Assembly (NCBI GenBank): GCA_964019135.1
Contig: OZ025265.1
Span: 6,950,318-7,014,317, forward strand
Length of the DNA: 64,000 nucleotides
Origin: Arenicola marina
Lineage: Eukaryota > Annelida > Polychaeta > Arenicolidae
Direction of reading: 5' to 3'
Shown here: positions 36,103-48,365 of the stretch, piece after piece
How positions within the stretch are numbered: position 1 is the stretch's first letter
Layout: each line of letters starts with the position of its first letter
The notes under the pieces: model-generated
The model's database searches: none
Seen by the model: only the letters and a program-made list of their open reading frames with translations
What the model was told of the DNA's origin: nothing
Position numbers and translations under genes: made by a program

Positions 36103-37090
36103 TTATGCCCGTCTCAGAGTATTGTTGGCTTGGGACGTTCGGAAGTTCCAGAAGTTAGTCACTATTTTGATATATAGTACCCTTCCCTCTGGTCCGCTTG
36201 TTCAATGTGTACTTTGGTTTAATTGTTAAATTTAATGAACACACCTGGTGGTCAAATAAAAAACATGCGACTCACCATGAATAATACACATACACAGCAA
36301 TTGATGACAACACATTTTATTAAATCAGATTGCCCCCCCCCTCCCCTCCTCCAGCCAATTTCCCAGGCGGCCGTTATGTTTGAAGCGACCCCCAACCCCA
36401 CTCAGGCAGGGAGTTATTTGAAGTCTATACACCAAACGGACCCTCACCCACCATCTAAGCCAAAATTAATGTTGTGTATCTACGCTGGTCCCAAGGGATG
36501 TAACCTGGGCCCAATCGCGCGCCTGATCCCCTTGTGACCTACAAAGCGTGACCTTACTAATCGCCGTCTATTGCAAGCGCAAATGTGACGTATATATTAT
36601 ACACATAGTCTCGTCGTGCCCACGTCATTGTCCAGCTGCTGGCGAGATTGGGGGGCGGCGATGTTACGTTACACACCATGCATCCCTGCTGACCGGCACA
36701 ATCCATCACAAGGGTGTGCCACCTGTCAAGTGAAAGTCTTAATGACGTCAGCGATATATCGCTGTCGTTTTACCCTCGCAAATGGAAAGCGGTCGTTCCC
36801 CTCAACTCGAGCCCCAACTCGCCCCCCACCCGCCCCCCAACCAAACACTAGCCCACCACGGCAGGCAACGGTCACCACGGGCGGCCCCATGCAGTCCCCC
36901 CTCCCCACTCGGCGGAGTGGATGAGCGGCAGACAGCAGACCTCGTCCTCGTGATTGGCGTGTTTGCCGCTCCACAGATTTCTTGATCTGTCTGATATATC
37001 GTCCAGTCGCTCCGCCCTCGTTACCTTATGGGACACTAATCAGGGGCTGTTTCACACCCGGGTACCCTGGCGCCCAGTCTGCACCCCCAC
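36103..37090. other. Unassigned sequence
   Basis: About 1 kb with no recognisable gene. Overlapping short frames at 36223-36985 are Pro-rich or low complexity with no motif. Confidence 0.5.
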
Positions 37091-38600
37091 CACTCCATGC
37101 CAACACCACTCTATTTCACCCAACCCCATCCTCACCAGCACCACGCCAGGCCATCCCACCCACACCAACACCACGCCAGTCCACCCAATCCCATCCTAAC
37201 CCACACTACGGCAGTCCACCCTACCCAACCCATACCCACACCACGCTAGTCCAGCCTACCCCACCCGTACCCACGTCACGCTAGTCAACACTACCCACCC
37301 TTACCCACACCACGCCATTCCACCCCACCCCACCATCACCCGCACCACGCCAGTCTACCCCATCCCACCCTCACCCGCACCACGCCATTCCACCCCACCC
37401 CACCATCACCCGCACCACGCCAGTCTACCCCATCCCACCCTCACCCACACTACGGCAGTCCACCCTACCCCACCCCTACCCACACCACGCCAGTCCACCC
37501 ACACTCACCCACACCACGCTATGCCACCCTACCCCACACTCACCCACACTACGCTAGTCCACCCTGCCTCACCCTTACCCACACATCGCTACCCCACCCC
37601 ACCCCACCCTTACCCACACCACGGCAGTCCACCCCATCCCACACTCACCCCCACCACGCTAGTCCACCCTCCCCCACACTCACCCACACCTTGCTAGTCC
37701 ACCCTACCCCACCCTCACCCACACCACGCTAGTCCACCCTACCCCTCGCTCACCCACATTACGGCAGTCCTCCTTACCCCACACTCACCCACACATCGCC
37801 ACCCCACCCTACCCTACACTCACCCACACCACGCTAGTCCGCCCTGCCTCACCCTTACCCACACATCGCCACCCCACCCCACCCCACCCTTACCCACACC
37901 ACGGCTGTCCACCCCATCGCACACTCACCCACACCACGGAAGTCCAACCTACCCCACACTCACCCACACCACGCTAGTCCACCCTACCCCACCCTCACCC
38001 ACACCACGCTAGTTCACCCAACCCCATCCTCACCAGCACCACGCCAGGCCATCCCACCCACACCAACACCACGCCAGTCCACCCAATCCCATCCTAACCC
38101 ACACTACGGCAGTCCACCCTACCCAACCCATACCCACACCACGCTAGTCCAGCCTACCCCACCCGTACCCACGTCACGCTAGTCAACACTACCCACCCTT
38201 ACCCACACCACGCCATTCCACCCCACCCCACCCCCAACCACACTACGGCAGTCCACCATACCCTACACTCAACCACACATCGCCACCCCACCTTACCCCA
38301 CCCTACCCCACACTCACTCACACATCGCCACCCCACCCTACCCCACACTCACCCACCCCCCGCTAGTCCACCCTACCCCACACTCACATACCCCCCGCTA
38401 GTCCACCCTACCCCACTCACCAACACCACGCTAGTCCACCCTACCCCACACTCACCCACACCACGCTAGTCCACCCTACCCCACCCTCACCCACACTACG
38501 GCAGTCCACCCTACCCCACACTCACCCACATCACGGCAGTCCACCCTACACACTCTAGTCCACCGTACCCCGCCCTCACCCCAGTCCACCCCATCCTCAC
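37091..38600. repeat. C-rich 35-bp minisatellite
   Basis: About 1.5 kb of irregular ~35-bp units, each with cacgctagtccaccctaccc followed by cacactcacccacac. G is almost absent from the plus strand except in cacgctag or cacggcag. A block beginning ttcacccaaccccatcctca at 37115 recurs at 38013 (898-bp offset). Confidence 0.95.
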
Positions 38601-39269
38601 ATGCCATCATATCCTGCACTACACCCATCCAATCTTATACCACGCAAACCCACTCTGTCCTATCCGACACCATATCCAACCCTTATCTATACCAGCACGT
38701 CCTACCCCATGCACCAAAACATCTCCACCACCGACAAAACTGACACTGACATCTTGCTTGAGGTGGATTGCTGCACAGACGTCCTAATACATGAGATGAC
38801 TAAACATGCTTATCAACAGCACTGGATAAAATGCCTTACGGGCAAAATGAATCAATTACGCAAATCCCTTGTTAGCCTTTTGGATGGGTCTAGCCATTAT
38901 GACAAATGCCGGTACAAAGTATTTGAACTTGGTGCGATATGAAGTATTTTTTTTATACATGAAAATGTAATTTCGTCACACCCATAGGAACGGCTGCGTG
39001 AGACGGATACATCTCGTGTCTTGTCTCGCTGACGTTGTCTACGACCAGCGCGAGTCCCAGGGACAACTCCTAGTTGTCTGTTCTCATTCGAAACGTCATC
39101 CGTTACAACGCAATGTAGTCATGTCGCATGGTGAGCGGGCCTTTTTCCTATGATATTTGGTGATGACCTAGGTTGGAATGCACCAATGTCACAAGCGGAG
39201 ATGCCACAAGCTAGAACTCCTCTCACGGCGCGTGTCCCAATATTCGGTTAGACCGTGGACGCTCTGAAT
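38601..39269. other. Unassigned sequence; one 113-codon ATG frame without homology
   Basis: A plus frame from ATG at 38601 to 38942 starts in the edge of the C-rich array and continues into unique sequence (LLEVDCCTDVLIHEMTKHAY). I recognise no family. The repeat-derived start makes a real gene unlikely, although the unique C-terminal part is protein-like in composition. Confidence 0.35.
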
Positions 39270-42213
39270 GACTTTTCTCGTATTCCAGATTTCCAGATAC
39301 TCCATGACCAGTAACATAAATCACTCCGTTAGGCGGAAGTGGTGAACCCATTACATTCCCTTTACCGTTGAGTTACTTATACCCATAAACATAAACTATT
39401 AAGGCTTGAAAGTTTAATTAATACACAAAACTACAGTTCCGTTCAGTGTTTCACGAATGTCACTACGCAGACTCATTCGCATATTAGAGCTATCATAGGG
39501 TGGACTCTCCTCCCGCTCTGGGGTATATTCTTCCCCTTTTTGGTGAATTGTGCATCTGCGTATCTCGCTGGCAGTTTGGACTGACGTCCGGATTTTGTTT
39601 GATAGTGATGATCCGCAGGTATATCCTTGGGTGTATCACATGCAACCAGAGGTTCGGAGAAGGTTACATGTCTGACATCTTTTGGTACAAAAAGGGGTGG
39701 TTTCTCTGGAAGTGGAGCCTTGCTCTGTATTTGTTCCTGCTATGGCGGAATTGAGCTAGGAGTTTCCCTTATGTGTGCTCGGTTCCTTCTGAGAAGGTTT
39801 CCGTTGGGACATTGTACAATGTATGATCTTGGTTCGCTGCATTTAGAGTGGACTATTGCAGGGTCCCAGTGCTTAGTATCAGGGTGTTGTATTCGGACTT
39901 GCTCCAGAGTTGAGAACCAGTCCATATTGCTTGGCTGTCTCCAGCAAATCTATCGGGTGCTTGCGTGCTCTGCCTCCGTTGCTTCGTAGATGGTAATATC
40001 ATCTGCAATCCCAGTAGCGCCGGCGCATTTTTCAAGAATGCGATCTATTTCAAACTGAAAGATGTCTTGGCTTACTGACAGACCAAATGGAAGACGCTGG
40101 AAACGGTACCGGCCAAAGGGTGTTTGGAAGGTTGTCAGTTTTTGGCTCTTTTCATCAAGTTTAACAGACCAGTAGCCTGCTTTGGCGTCAAGTTTGGAAT
40201 AGAATTTAGCCTTTGAGAACTTGTAGTTCAGTTCTTCGATTGTTGGGATATTGTGTTGGGGTCTGATGAGTGTCTTATTCAGATGTCGAGGATCCAGGCA
40301 AACACGAAGGCTTCCGTCTTTCTTGGTCACGTAATGAGTGAGCTGACCCATTCAGTTGGTTCTTCGATAGGGCGTATGATGTTCATGGCTTCCATCTTGT
40401 CCAGTTCGGTATTGATCGTCCCTCTCAATGCGATGGGGGTCTTTCTTGGTGGGTCGATATGTTGGAATCAGTCACCAATATGTGATCGTTCTTGAACTCG
40501 TCTATCTTGTCGCACTGGTCTGGATATAGCGCTATCAGATCCTGAACACTGTTGACCTGATTAACTGGTGGGTTCATCCTGTCGTTGTTGATTGAACAGT
40601 GTAACGTGACAACATGGAGAGCTTTACATAATGAGAGACCAAAGACTGCTGGGCCAGGTACATCAACGAGAAAGAAATTGGTGACCATCCAATTTGTTGG
40701 ATATTGGTAATGGATTGTTGTGATGCCGTAGCACTTAATCTGGGTTTCGTTGTAAGCAGTAAGTCTGCTTTGAGTTGGTTTGAGCACATCTGACCTTGGG
40801 TTTCCATCTGCATCAATTTTGTCCGGGAACATGCGCCTGTAGACGCGTAATGGCAGAGTGTTTGCTTGGGCACCGGTGTCCACTATGAGTTCCAAGTTGT
40901 GTGCCAGGTCTGTTGTTTTGAGAGATGCGAAAGCTTCATCTCGGGCCAGGGGCTCCTCCTTCAGGCACATGCTTGATACTTCGATGGAGTGAAAGGTAAA
41001 CGAGTCCCACTCATTATTATGTCCATCTGGTGGTCTAAAAGAGTCAATGGTGTTGACGTCTCTCTCCCTTGACTTGTGTTGCGGTTTGTCTTGATAGTTC
41101 ATTCTGTGCGGCGATTTCGATTGCGATCTCCATCGTCCCCTATGGGACTGGTGTGAGCATTGGCGACCATGGCGCTGCTTATACATTTTCGATAAACAAA
41201 GCTTCTCTTCTTGCAAAAATGACATACGTCATCTTTTGCAGGGCAGTGCTGTTTCCCGAAGGAGTGATCTCTACCGCAGTTCTTTCTGTTGCCTCTCTGT
41301 TTTGCAAAGTGTGTAACTCCTGCATATGTGCCGCAGATGCTTCATGGCTTCTCCCAACTCCAGAGCTTCCAGGACCGTGTAACCCTTGGGTTTGTTCAAC
41401 AGTTCCTTCTGAAAATCTGCCAGTGGGGTACTTGAAATAATTTGTCTAGGAGTGGTTCGCTCAGTTCACCCTCACTGAAATCACATTTTTGGGCCAAAAA
41501 ATTGCAGCGGTTGAGGAATCCATCGAGAGACTTAGACTGTTTCTGTGTTTAATTCCTCATCTTTAACCTTGAGAAAGTTCTCGCCTGGTTCTAACTGTTT
41601 CAAGAATTTCTGGTATATAACCTCTGGATCTAAACGCTGAACTTCGGCAAGTGTCCAGCTGTTTAGCGACAAAGGCCTGCCTCACCTACAGCCCGAAGGA
41701 TGGTTGGCACCTTCGCGGCATTTTCTGTCCCCTTCACAGTGAAATGAAGGTTCATGCGCTGTTTGAATGGTTTAAAGGATTCAGCAGGATTTGGGGACGT
41801 CCAGTCCATGGGCGGGATTTTAATAGCCATGGTTTATGCAGACTCGATCGACGCTGGCGTTGCTCAGTGCCATGCCGCTCACAATTGTACTCACGGCCAC
41901 GGTAGCTGAAGGCTAGTCACGCTGTATCGCTGATTATGCGTCTATGCGGGCAAACTTTACTCGCTCTACTTGACAATTATTCGTGTCTAGGAGGACGATA
42001 GATTCGTTCAAACAGTGAAACTGGTGTCTATCAACTGTTCGTCTGCCGCTGCCATCACGTAAACAACTGGCTTGCGTTCCAATGGTAATTTATTCAAGAA
42101 ACAAAGAGCATACAAAGAGTTAGCCTGCCATGTGTTGTTGTGTGTTCAGTGAGAGACTCTTTTCTCGTAGACCAGATACTCCATGACAAGTAACATCCAT
42201 CACTCCGTTAGGC
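39270..42213 (-). mobile_element. Ty3/gypsy LTR retrotransposon fossil, broken
   Basis: In minus-strand order: a gag-like region with a zinc-knuckle pattern (about 41900-41150), an aspartic protease with VDTGAQANTLP (near 40870-40900), and a reverse transcriptase with LDPRHLNKTL, YSKLDAKAGYWSVKLD, FQRLPFGLS and GIADDITIY (about 40350-39970). A segment resembling the integrase C-terminal tail (PRSYIVQCPNGNLLRRNRAH) lies near 39750-39900. Short similar segments at 39270-39334 and 42156-42213 flank the coding part and may be remnants of its terminal repeats. The copy is clearly broken, with several breaks, and not all expected pol parts are recognisable. Age cannot be judged well without full LTRs, but it does not look very recent. 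Confidence 0.88.
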
Positions 42214-42307
42214 CCAGGGGACATGGCTCCACTTTCCCTTCCTTCTCCCATTGACGCGATATGACCAAAAATGGTTAAAGCGTCCTAAATATACAACCAA
42301 CCAAGCC
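42214..42307 (+). mobile_element. 3' fragment of the tRNA-derived SINE
   Basis: Matches the body and tail of the SINE at 23706-23960 in opposite orientation: acatggctccact, gacgcgatatgaccaaaa, gttaaagcgtcct, then an AACC-type tail. The tRNA-like head is missing. It sits directly against the LTR-like segment ending at 42213. Confidence 0.85.
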
Positions 42308-42539
42308 TTGCTTCTCATAGCATCGGGTCAATAACATTGCCTGACATCCGCTGTACAGTTGTCATTAGGGCAAAAATCTTTAGATATCGATTTTTAAGTT
42401 CGCCTGGCGATGCAGAAGACCATCTTTCTTTCTTCTTATTCAAAAAACGTATATCATACAAAGCAGATGTAATATTACTTATACGCCGGGTCCTAACAGA
42501 AAGATGAGAAATTCCTAGACCAACCCCATACACTATGAT

Positions 42540-42770
42540 GAAAGAAACCAGAGCACAATACAGAATCGGGAGCACGATGACAGAAACAAAAGCACGATGC
42601 CCGACACGGAAGCACGATGACAGAAGCGGAAGCACGATGACAGAATCGGCAGCATACGACAGAATCAGGAGCACGATGACAGAAGCGGAAGCCCGATGAC
42701 AGATTCGGGAACACAATGATAGAAGCGGCCGCGATGACAGAAGCGGGAACACGATGACAGAAGCCAGAAT
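42540..42770. repeat. 20-bp minisatellite
   Basis: About eleven diverged 20-bp units of the type gaagcacgatgacagaagcg, immediately preceding and abutting the 17-bp array. Confidence 0.9.
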
Positions 42771-42771
42771 A

Positions 42772-45700
42772 CGAGTGGTAGAACACTCCAAGTGGTAGAA
42801 CACACCAAGTGGTAGAACACTCCAAGTGGTAGAACACACCAAGTGGTACAACACACCAAGTGGTACAACACTCCAAGTGGTAGAACACACCAAGTGGTAG
42901 AACACTCCAAGTGGTAGAACACACCAAGTGGTAGAACACACCAAGTGGTACAACACTCCAAGTGGTAGAACACACCAAGTGGTAGAACACTCCAAGTGGT
43001 AGAACACACCAAGTGGTAGAACACTCCAAGTGGTAGAACACACCAAGTGGTAGAACACTCCAAGTGGTAGAACACACCAAGTAGTAGAACACTCCAAGTG
43101 GTAGAACACACCAAGTATTACAACACTCCAAGTGGTAGAACACTCCAAGTGGTAGAACACTCCAAGTGGTAGAACACACCACGTGGTAGAACACACCAAG
43201 TGGTACAACACTCCAAGTGGTAGAACACACCAAGTGGTAGAACACTCCAAGTGGTAGAACACACCAAGTGGTAGAACACTTCAAGTGGTAGAACACACCA
43301 AGTGGTAGAACACTCCAAGTGGTAGAACACACCAAGTAGTAGAACACTCCAAGTGGTAGAACACACCAAGTGGTAGAACACTCCAAGTGGTAGAACACAC
43401 CAAGTGATAGAACTCCAAGTGGTACAATACTCCAAGTGGTAGAACACTCCAAGTGGTAGAACACACCAAGTGGTAAAACACCAAGTGGTACAACACTCCA
43501 AGTGGTAGAACACTCCAAGTGGTAGAACACACCAAGTGGTAGAACACTCCAAGTGGTAGAACACCAAGTGGTACAACACTCCGAGTGGTAGAACACTCCA
43601 AGTGGTAGAACACACCAAGTGGTAGAACACTCCAAGTGGTAGAACACTCCAAGTGGTAGAACACACCAAGTGGTAGAACACACCAAGTGATACAACACTC
43701 CAAGTGGTAGAACACACCAAGTGGTACAACACTCCAAGTGGTAGAACACACCAAGTGGTAGAACACTCCAAGTGGTAGAACACACCAAGTGGTAGAACAC
43801 CAAGTGGTACAACACTCCAAGTGGTAGAACACTCCAAGTGGTAGAACACACCAAGTGGTAGAACACACCAAGTGGTAGAACACCAAGTGGTAGAACACTC
43901 CAAGTGGTAGAACACTCCAAGTGGTAGAACACACCAAGTGGTAGAACACTCCAAGTGGTAGAACACACCAAGTGGTAGAACACTCCAAGTGGTAGAACAC
44001 ACCAAGTGGTACAACACTCCAAGTGGTACAACACTCCAAGTGGTAGAACACTCCAAGTGGTAGAACACACCAAGTGGTAGAACACCAAGTGGTACAACAC
44101 TCCAAGTGGTAGAACACTCCAAGTGGTAGAACACACCAAGTGGTAGAACACACCAAGTGGTAGAACACCAAGTGGTACAACACTCCGAGTGGTAGAACAC
44201 TCCAAGTGGTAGAGCACACCAAGTGGTAGAACACTCCAAGTGGTAGAACACTCCAAGTGGTAGAACACACCAAGTGGTAGAACACTCCAAGTGGTAGAAC
44301 ACACCAAGTGGTAGAACACTCCAAGTGGTAGAACACACCAAGTGGTAGAACACTCCAAGTGGTAGAACACACCAAGTGGTAGAACACTCCAAGTGGTAGA
44401 ACACACCAAGTGGTAGAACTCCAAGTGGTACAACACTCCAAGTGGTAGAACACACCACGTGGTAGAACACACCAAGTGGTACAACACTCCAAGTGGTAGA
44501 ACACACCAAGTGGTAGAACACTCCAAGTGGTAGAACACACCAAGTGGTAGAACACTTCAAGTGGTAGAACACACCAAGTGGTAGAACACTCCAAGTGGTA
44601 GAACACACCAAGTAGTAGAACACTCCAAGTGGTAGAACACACCAAGTGGTAGAACACTCCAAGTGGTAGAACACACCAAGTGATAGAACTCCAAGTGGTA
44701 CAATACTCCAAGTGGTAGAACACTCCAAGTGGTAGAACACACCAAGTGGTAGAACACTCCAAGTGGTAGAACACACCAAGTGGTAGAACACCAAGTGGTA
44801 CAACACTCCAAGTGGTAGAACACTCCAAGTGGTAGAACACACCAAGTGGTAGAACACACCAAGTGGTAGAACACCAAGTGGTACAACACTCCAAGTGGTA
44901 GAACACACCAAGTGGTAGAACACTCCAAGTGGTAGAACACACCAAGTGGTAGAACACCAAGTGGTACAACACCCCAAGTGGTAGAACACTCCAAGTGGTA
45001 GAACACACCAAGTGGTAGAACACACCAAGTGGTAGAACACCAAGTGGTACAACACTCCGAGTGGTAAAACACTCCGAGTCGCAGAACACTCCAAGTGGCA
45101 GAACACTCCGCGTGGTACAGCACTCTGAGTGGCAGAACACTCGAAGTGGTACAACATTCCGGGTGATAGAACTCTATAAGTGGTAGAACACTCCAAGTGG
45201 TAGAACACCCAAGTAGAAGAACACTCCGAGTGGTAGAGCACTCCAAGTGGTAGAACACACCAAGTGGTAAAACACCAAGTGGTAGAACACTCCAAGTGGT
45301 AGAACACACCAAGTGGTAGAACACCAAGTGGTACAACACCCCAAGTGGTAGAACACTCCAAGTGGTAGAACACACCAAGTGGTAGAACACACCAAGTGGT
45401 AGAACACCAAGTGGTACAACACTCCGAGTGGTAAAACACTCCGAGTCGCAGAACACTCCAAGTGGCAGAACACTCCGCGTGGTAGAGCACTCTGAGTGGC
45501 AGAACACTCGAAGTGGTACAACATTCCGGGTGATAGAACTCTATAAGTGGTAGAACCCTCCGAGTGGCAGAACACTCCAAGTGGTAGAACACTCCGAGTG
45601 GTAGAACACTACAAGCGGTAGAACACTCCAAGTGGTAGAACACTACGAGTGGGAGAACACTCCAAGTGGTAGAACACTCCAAGTGTTAGAACACTACGAG

Positions 45701-48125
45701 TGACAGAACACTCCAAGTGACAAAACACTCCAAGTGGTAGAACATTCCGAGTTGTAGAACACTCCAAGTGGTAGAACACTCCGAGTGGTAGAACACTCCG
45801 AGTGGTACAACACTCCAAGTGGTAGAACACTCCGAGTATTAGAACACTCCAAGTGGTAGAACACTCCGAGTGGTAGAACACTCCGAGTGGTAGAACACTC
45901 CGAGTGGTAGAACACTACAAGCGGTAGAACACTCCGAGTATTAGAACACTCCAAGTGGTAGAACACTCCGAGTGGTAGAATACTCCTAGTGGCAGAGCAC
46001 TCCGAGTGGTAGAACACTCCGAGTGGTAGAACACTCCGAGTGGTAGAACACTCCGAGTGGTAGAACACTACAAGCGGCAGAACACTCCGAGTATTAGAAC
46101 ACTCCAAGTGGTAGAACACTCCAAGTGGTAGAACACTCCAAGTGGTAGAACACTCCAAGTGGTAGAGCACTCCAAGTGGTAGAACACACCAAGTGGTAGA
46201 ACACTCCAAGTGGTAGAACACACCAAGTGGTAGAACACACCAAGTGGTACAACACTCCAAGTGGTAGAACACACCAAGTGGTAGAACACTCCAAGTGGTA
46301 GAACACACCAAGTGGTAGAACACTCCAAGTGGTAGAACACACCAAGTGGTAGAACACTCCAAGTGGTAGAACACACCAAGTGGTACAACACTCCAAGTGG
46401 TAGAACACACCTAGTGGTAGAACACTCCAAGTGGTAGAACACACCAAGTGGTAGAACTCCAAGTGGTACAACACTCCAAGTGGTAGAACACTCCAAGTGG
46501 TAGAACACTCCAAGTGGTAGAACACACCACGTGGTAGAACACACCAAGTGGTACAACACTCCAAGTGGTAGAACACACCAAGTGGTAGAACACTCCAAGT
46601 GGTAGAACACACCAAGTGGTAGAACACTCCAAGTGGTAGAACACACCAAGTGGTAGAACACTCCAAGTGGTAGAACACACCAAGTGGTAGAACACTCCAA
46701 GTGGTAGAACACACCAAGTGGTACAACACTCCAAGTGGTACAACACTCCAAGTGGTAGAACACTCCAAGTGGTAGAACACACCAAGTGGTAGAACACCAA
46801 GTGGTACAACACTCCAAGTGGTAGAACACTCCAAGTGGTAGAACACACCAAGTGGTAGAACACACCAAGTGGTAGAACACCAAGTGGTACAACACTCCGA
46901 GTGGTAGAACACTCCAAGTGGTAGAGCACACCAAGTGGTAGAACACTCCAAGTGGTAGAACACTCCAAGTGGTAGAACACACCAAGTGGTAGAACACACC
47001 AAGTGGTACAACACTCCAAGTGGTAGAACACACCAAGTGGTACAACACTCCAAGTGGTAGAACACACCAAGTGGTAGAACACTCCAAGTGGTAGAACACA
47101 CCAAGTGGTAGAACACCAAGTGGTACAACACTCCAAGTGGTAGAACACTCCAATTGGTAGAACACACCAAGTGGTAGAACACACCAAGTGGTAGAACACC
47201 AAGTGGTACAACACTCCAAGTGGTAGAACACACCAAGTGGTAGAACACTCCAAGTGGTAGAACACACCAAGTGGTAGAACACCAAGTGGTACAACACCCC
47301 AAGTGGTAGAACACTCCAAGTGGTAGAACACACCAAGTGGTAGAACACACCAAGTGGTAGAACACCAAGTGGTACAACACTCCGAGTGGTAAAACACTCC
47401 GAGTCGCAGAACACTCCAAGTGGCAGAACACTCCGCGTGGTACAACACTCTGAGTGGCAGAACACTCGAAGTGGTACAACATTCCGGGTGATAGAACTCT
47501 ATAAGTGGTAGAACACTCCAAGTGGTAGAACACCCAAGTAGAAGAACACTCCGAGTGGTAGAGCACTCCGAGTGGTAGAACCCTCCGAGTGGCAGAACAC
47601 TCCAAGTGGTAGAACACTCCGAGTGGTAGAACACTACAAGCGGTAGAACACTCCAAGTGGTAGAACACTACGAGTGGGAGAACACTCCAAGTGGTAGACC
47701 ACTCCAAGTGGTAGAACACTACGAGTGGCAGAACACACCAAGTGACAAAACACTCAAAGTGGTAGAACACTCCGAGTGGTAGAACACTCCAAGAGGTAGA
47801 ACACTCCGAGTGGTAGAACACTCCGAGTGGTACAACACTCCAAGTGGTAGAACACTCCGAGTATTAGAACACTCCAAGTGGTAGAACACTCCGAGTGGTA
47901 GAACACTCCGAGTGGTAGAACACTACAAGCGGTAGAACACTCCGAGTATTAGAACACTCCAAGTGGTAGAACACTCCGAGTGGTAGAACACTCCTTGTGG
48001 CAGAGCACTCCGAGTGGTAGAACACTCCAAGTGGTAGAACACTCCGAGTGGTAGAACACTCCGAGTGGTAGAACACTCCGAGTGGTAGAGCACTCCGAGT
48101 GGTAGAGCACTCCGAGTAGTAGAAG
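42772..48125. repeat. 17-bp minisatellite, ~5.4 kb, about 315 units
   Basis: The unit is caagtggtagaacactc, often alternating with the variant ending in cac to form a 34-bp dimer. Shortened units (accaagtggtagaacacc, gaactccaagtggtac) recur. The right third (from about 45550) is dominated by ccgagtggtagaa variants. A distinctive diverged block (cgagtcgcagaacactccaa, then acattccgggtgatagaact) occurs near 45060, 45430 and 47400. All three minus-strand frames are stop-free because 17 is not a multiple of three. This gives spurious frames of up to 854 codons (LPLGVFYHLECSTTW). Confidence 0.97.
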
Positions 48126-48224
48126 ACTCATAGGCTTTAAAATAACCTGGAAAGAAATTGACTTATAGCTGCCTATTCATTAACATGGAGCACGTGTGTT
48201 TGTTTGTCCCCAAAAGTCTCGGTC

Positions 48225-48365
48225 ATCCGCTGGTCCAATGTATTTTTATGCCGACGGTGTACCAACATTGGCCCGCTGGACAAAACCCAACGATGTTTGC
48301 CGATGGTGGGCCAATGTAGCGGCCGACGTTGGCCCGACGATGGTCCATCGTCGTTGTGCTATCTG
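48225..48365. repeat. Degenerate TTGGCCC-type short repeats
   Basis: Variants of ccaacattggcccgctgg, gtgggccaatgtagcggc, cgacgttggcccgacgatgg and ccatcgtcg recur in direct and inverted orientation over 140 bp, at the junction between the 17-bp and 30-bp arrays. Confidence 0.65.

Noticed and set aside
37091-38600. Telomeric or subtelomeric repeat
   Set aside because: The complement contains gggtagggtgg-like pieces, but the TTAGGG or TTAGG telomere unit is not repeated anywhere in the window.
38601-38942. 113-codon ATG frame as a gene
   Set aside because: Starts in array-derived sequence, no known domain, no neighbouring exon. Mentioned only as unassigned.
43118-45682. 854-codon minus-strand reading frame
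   Set aside because: It is made only of 17-bp repeat units, and all three minus frames are open for the same reason. No start context, signal peptide or unique domain.
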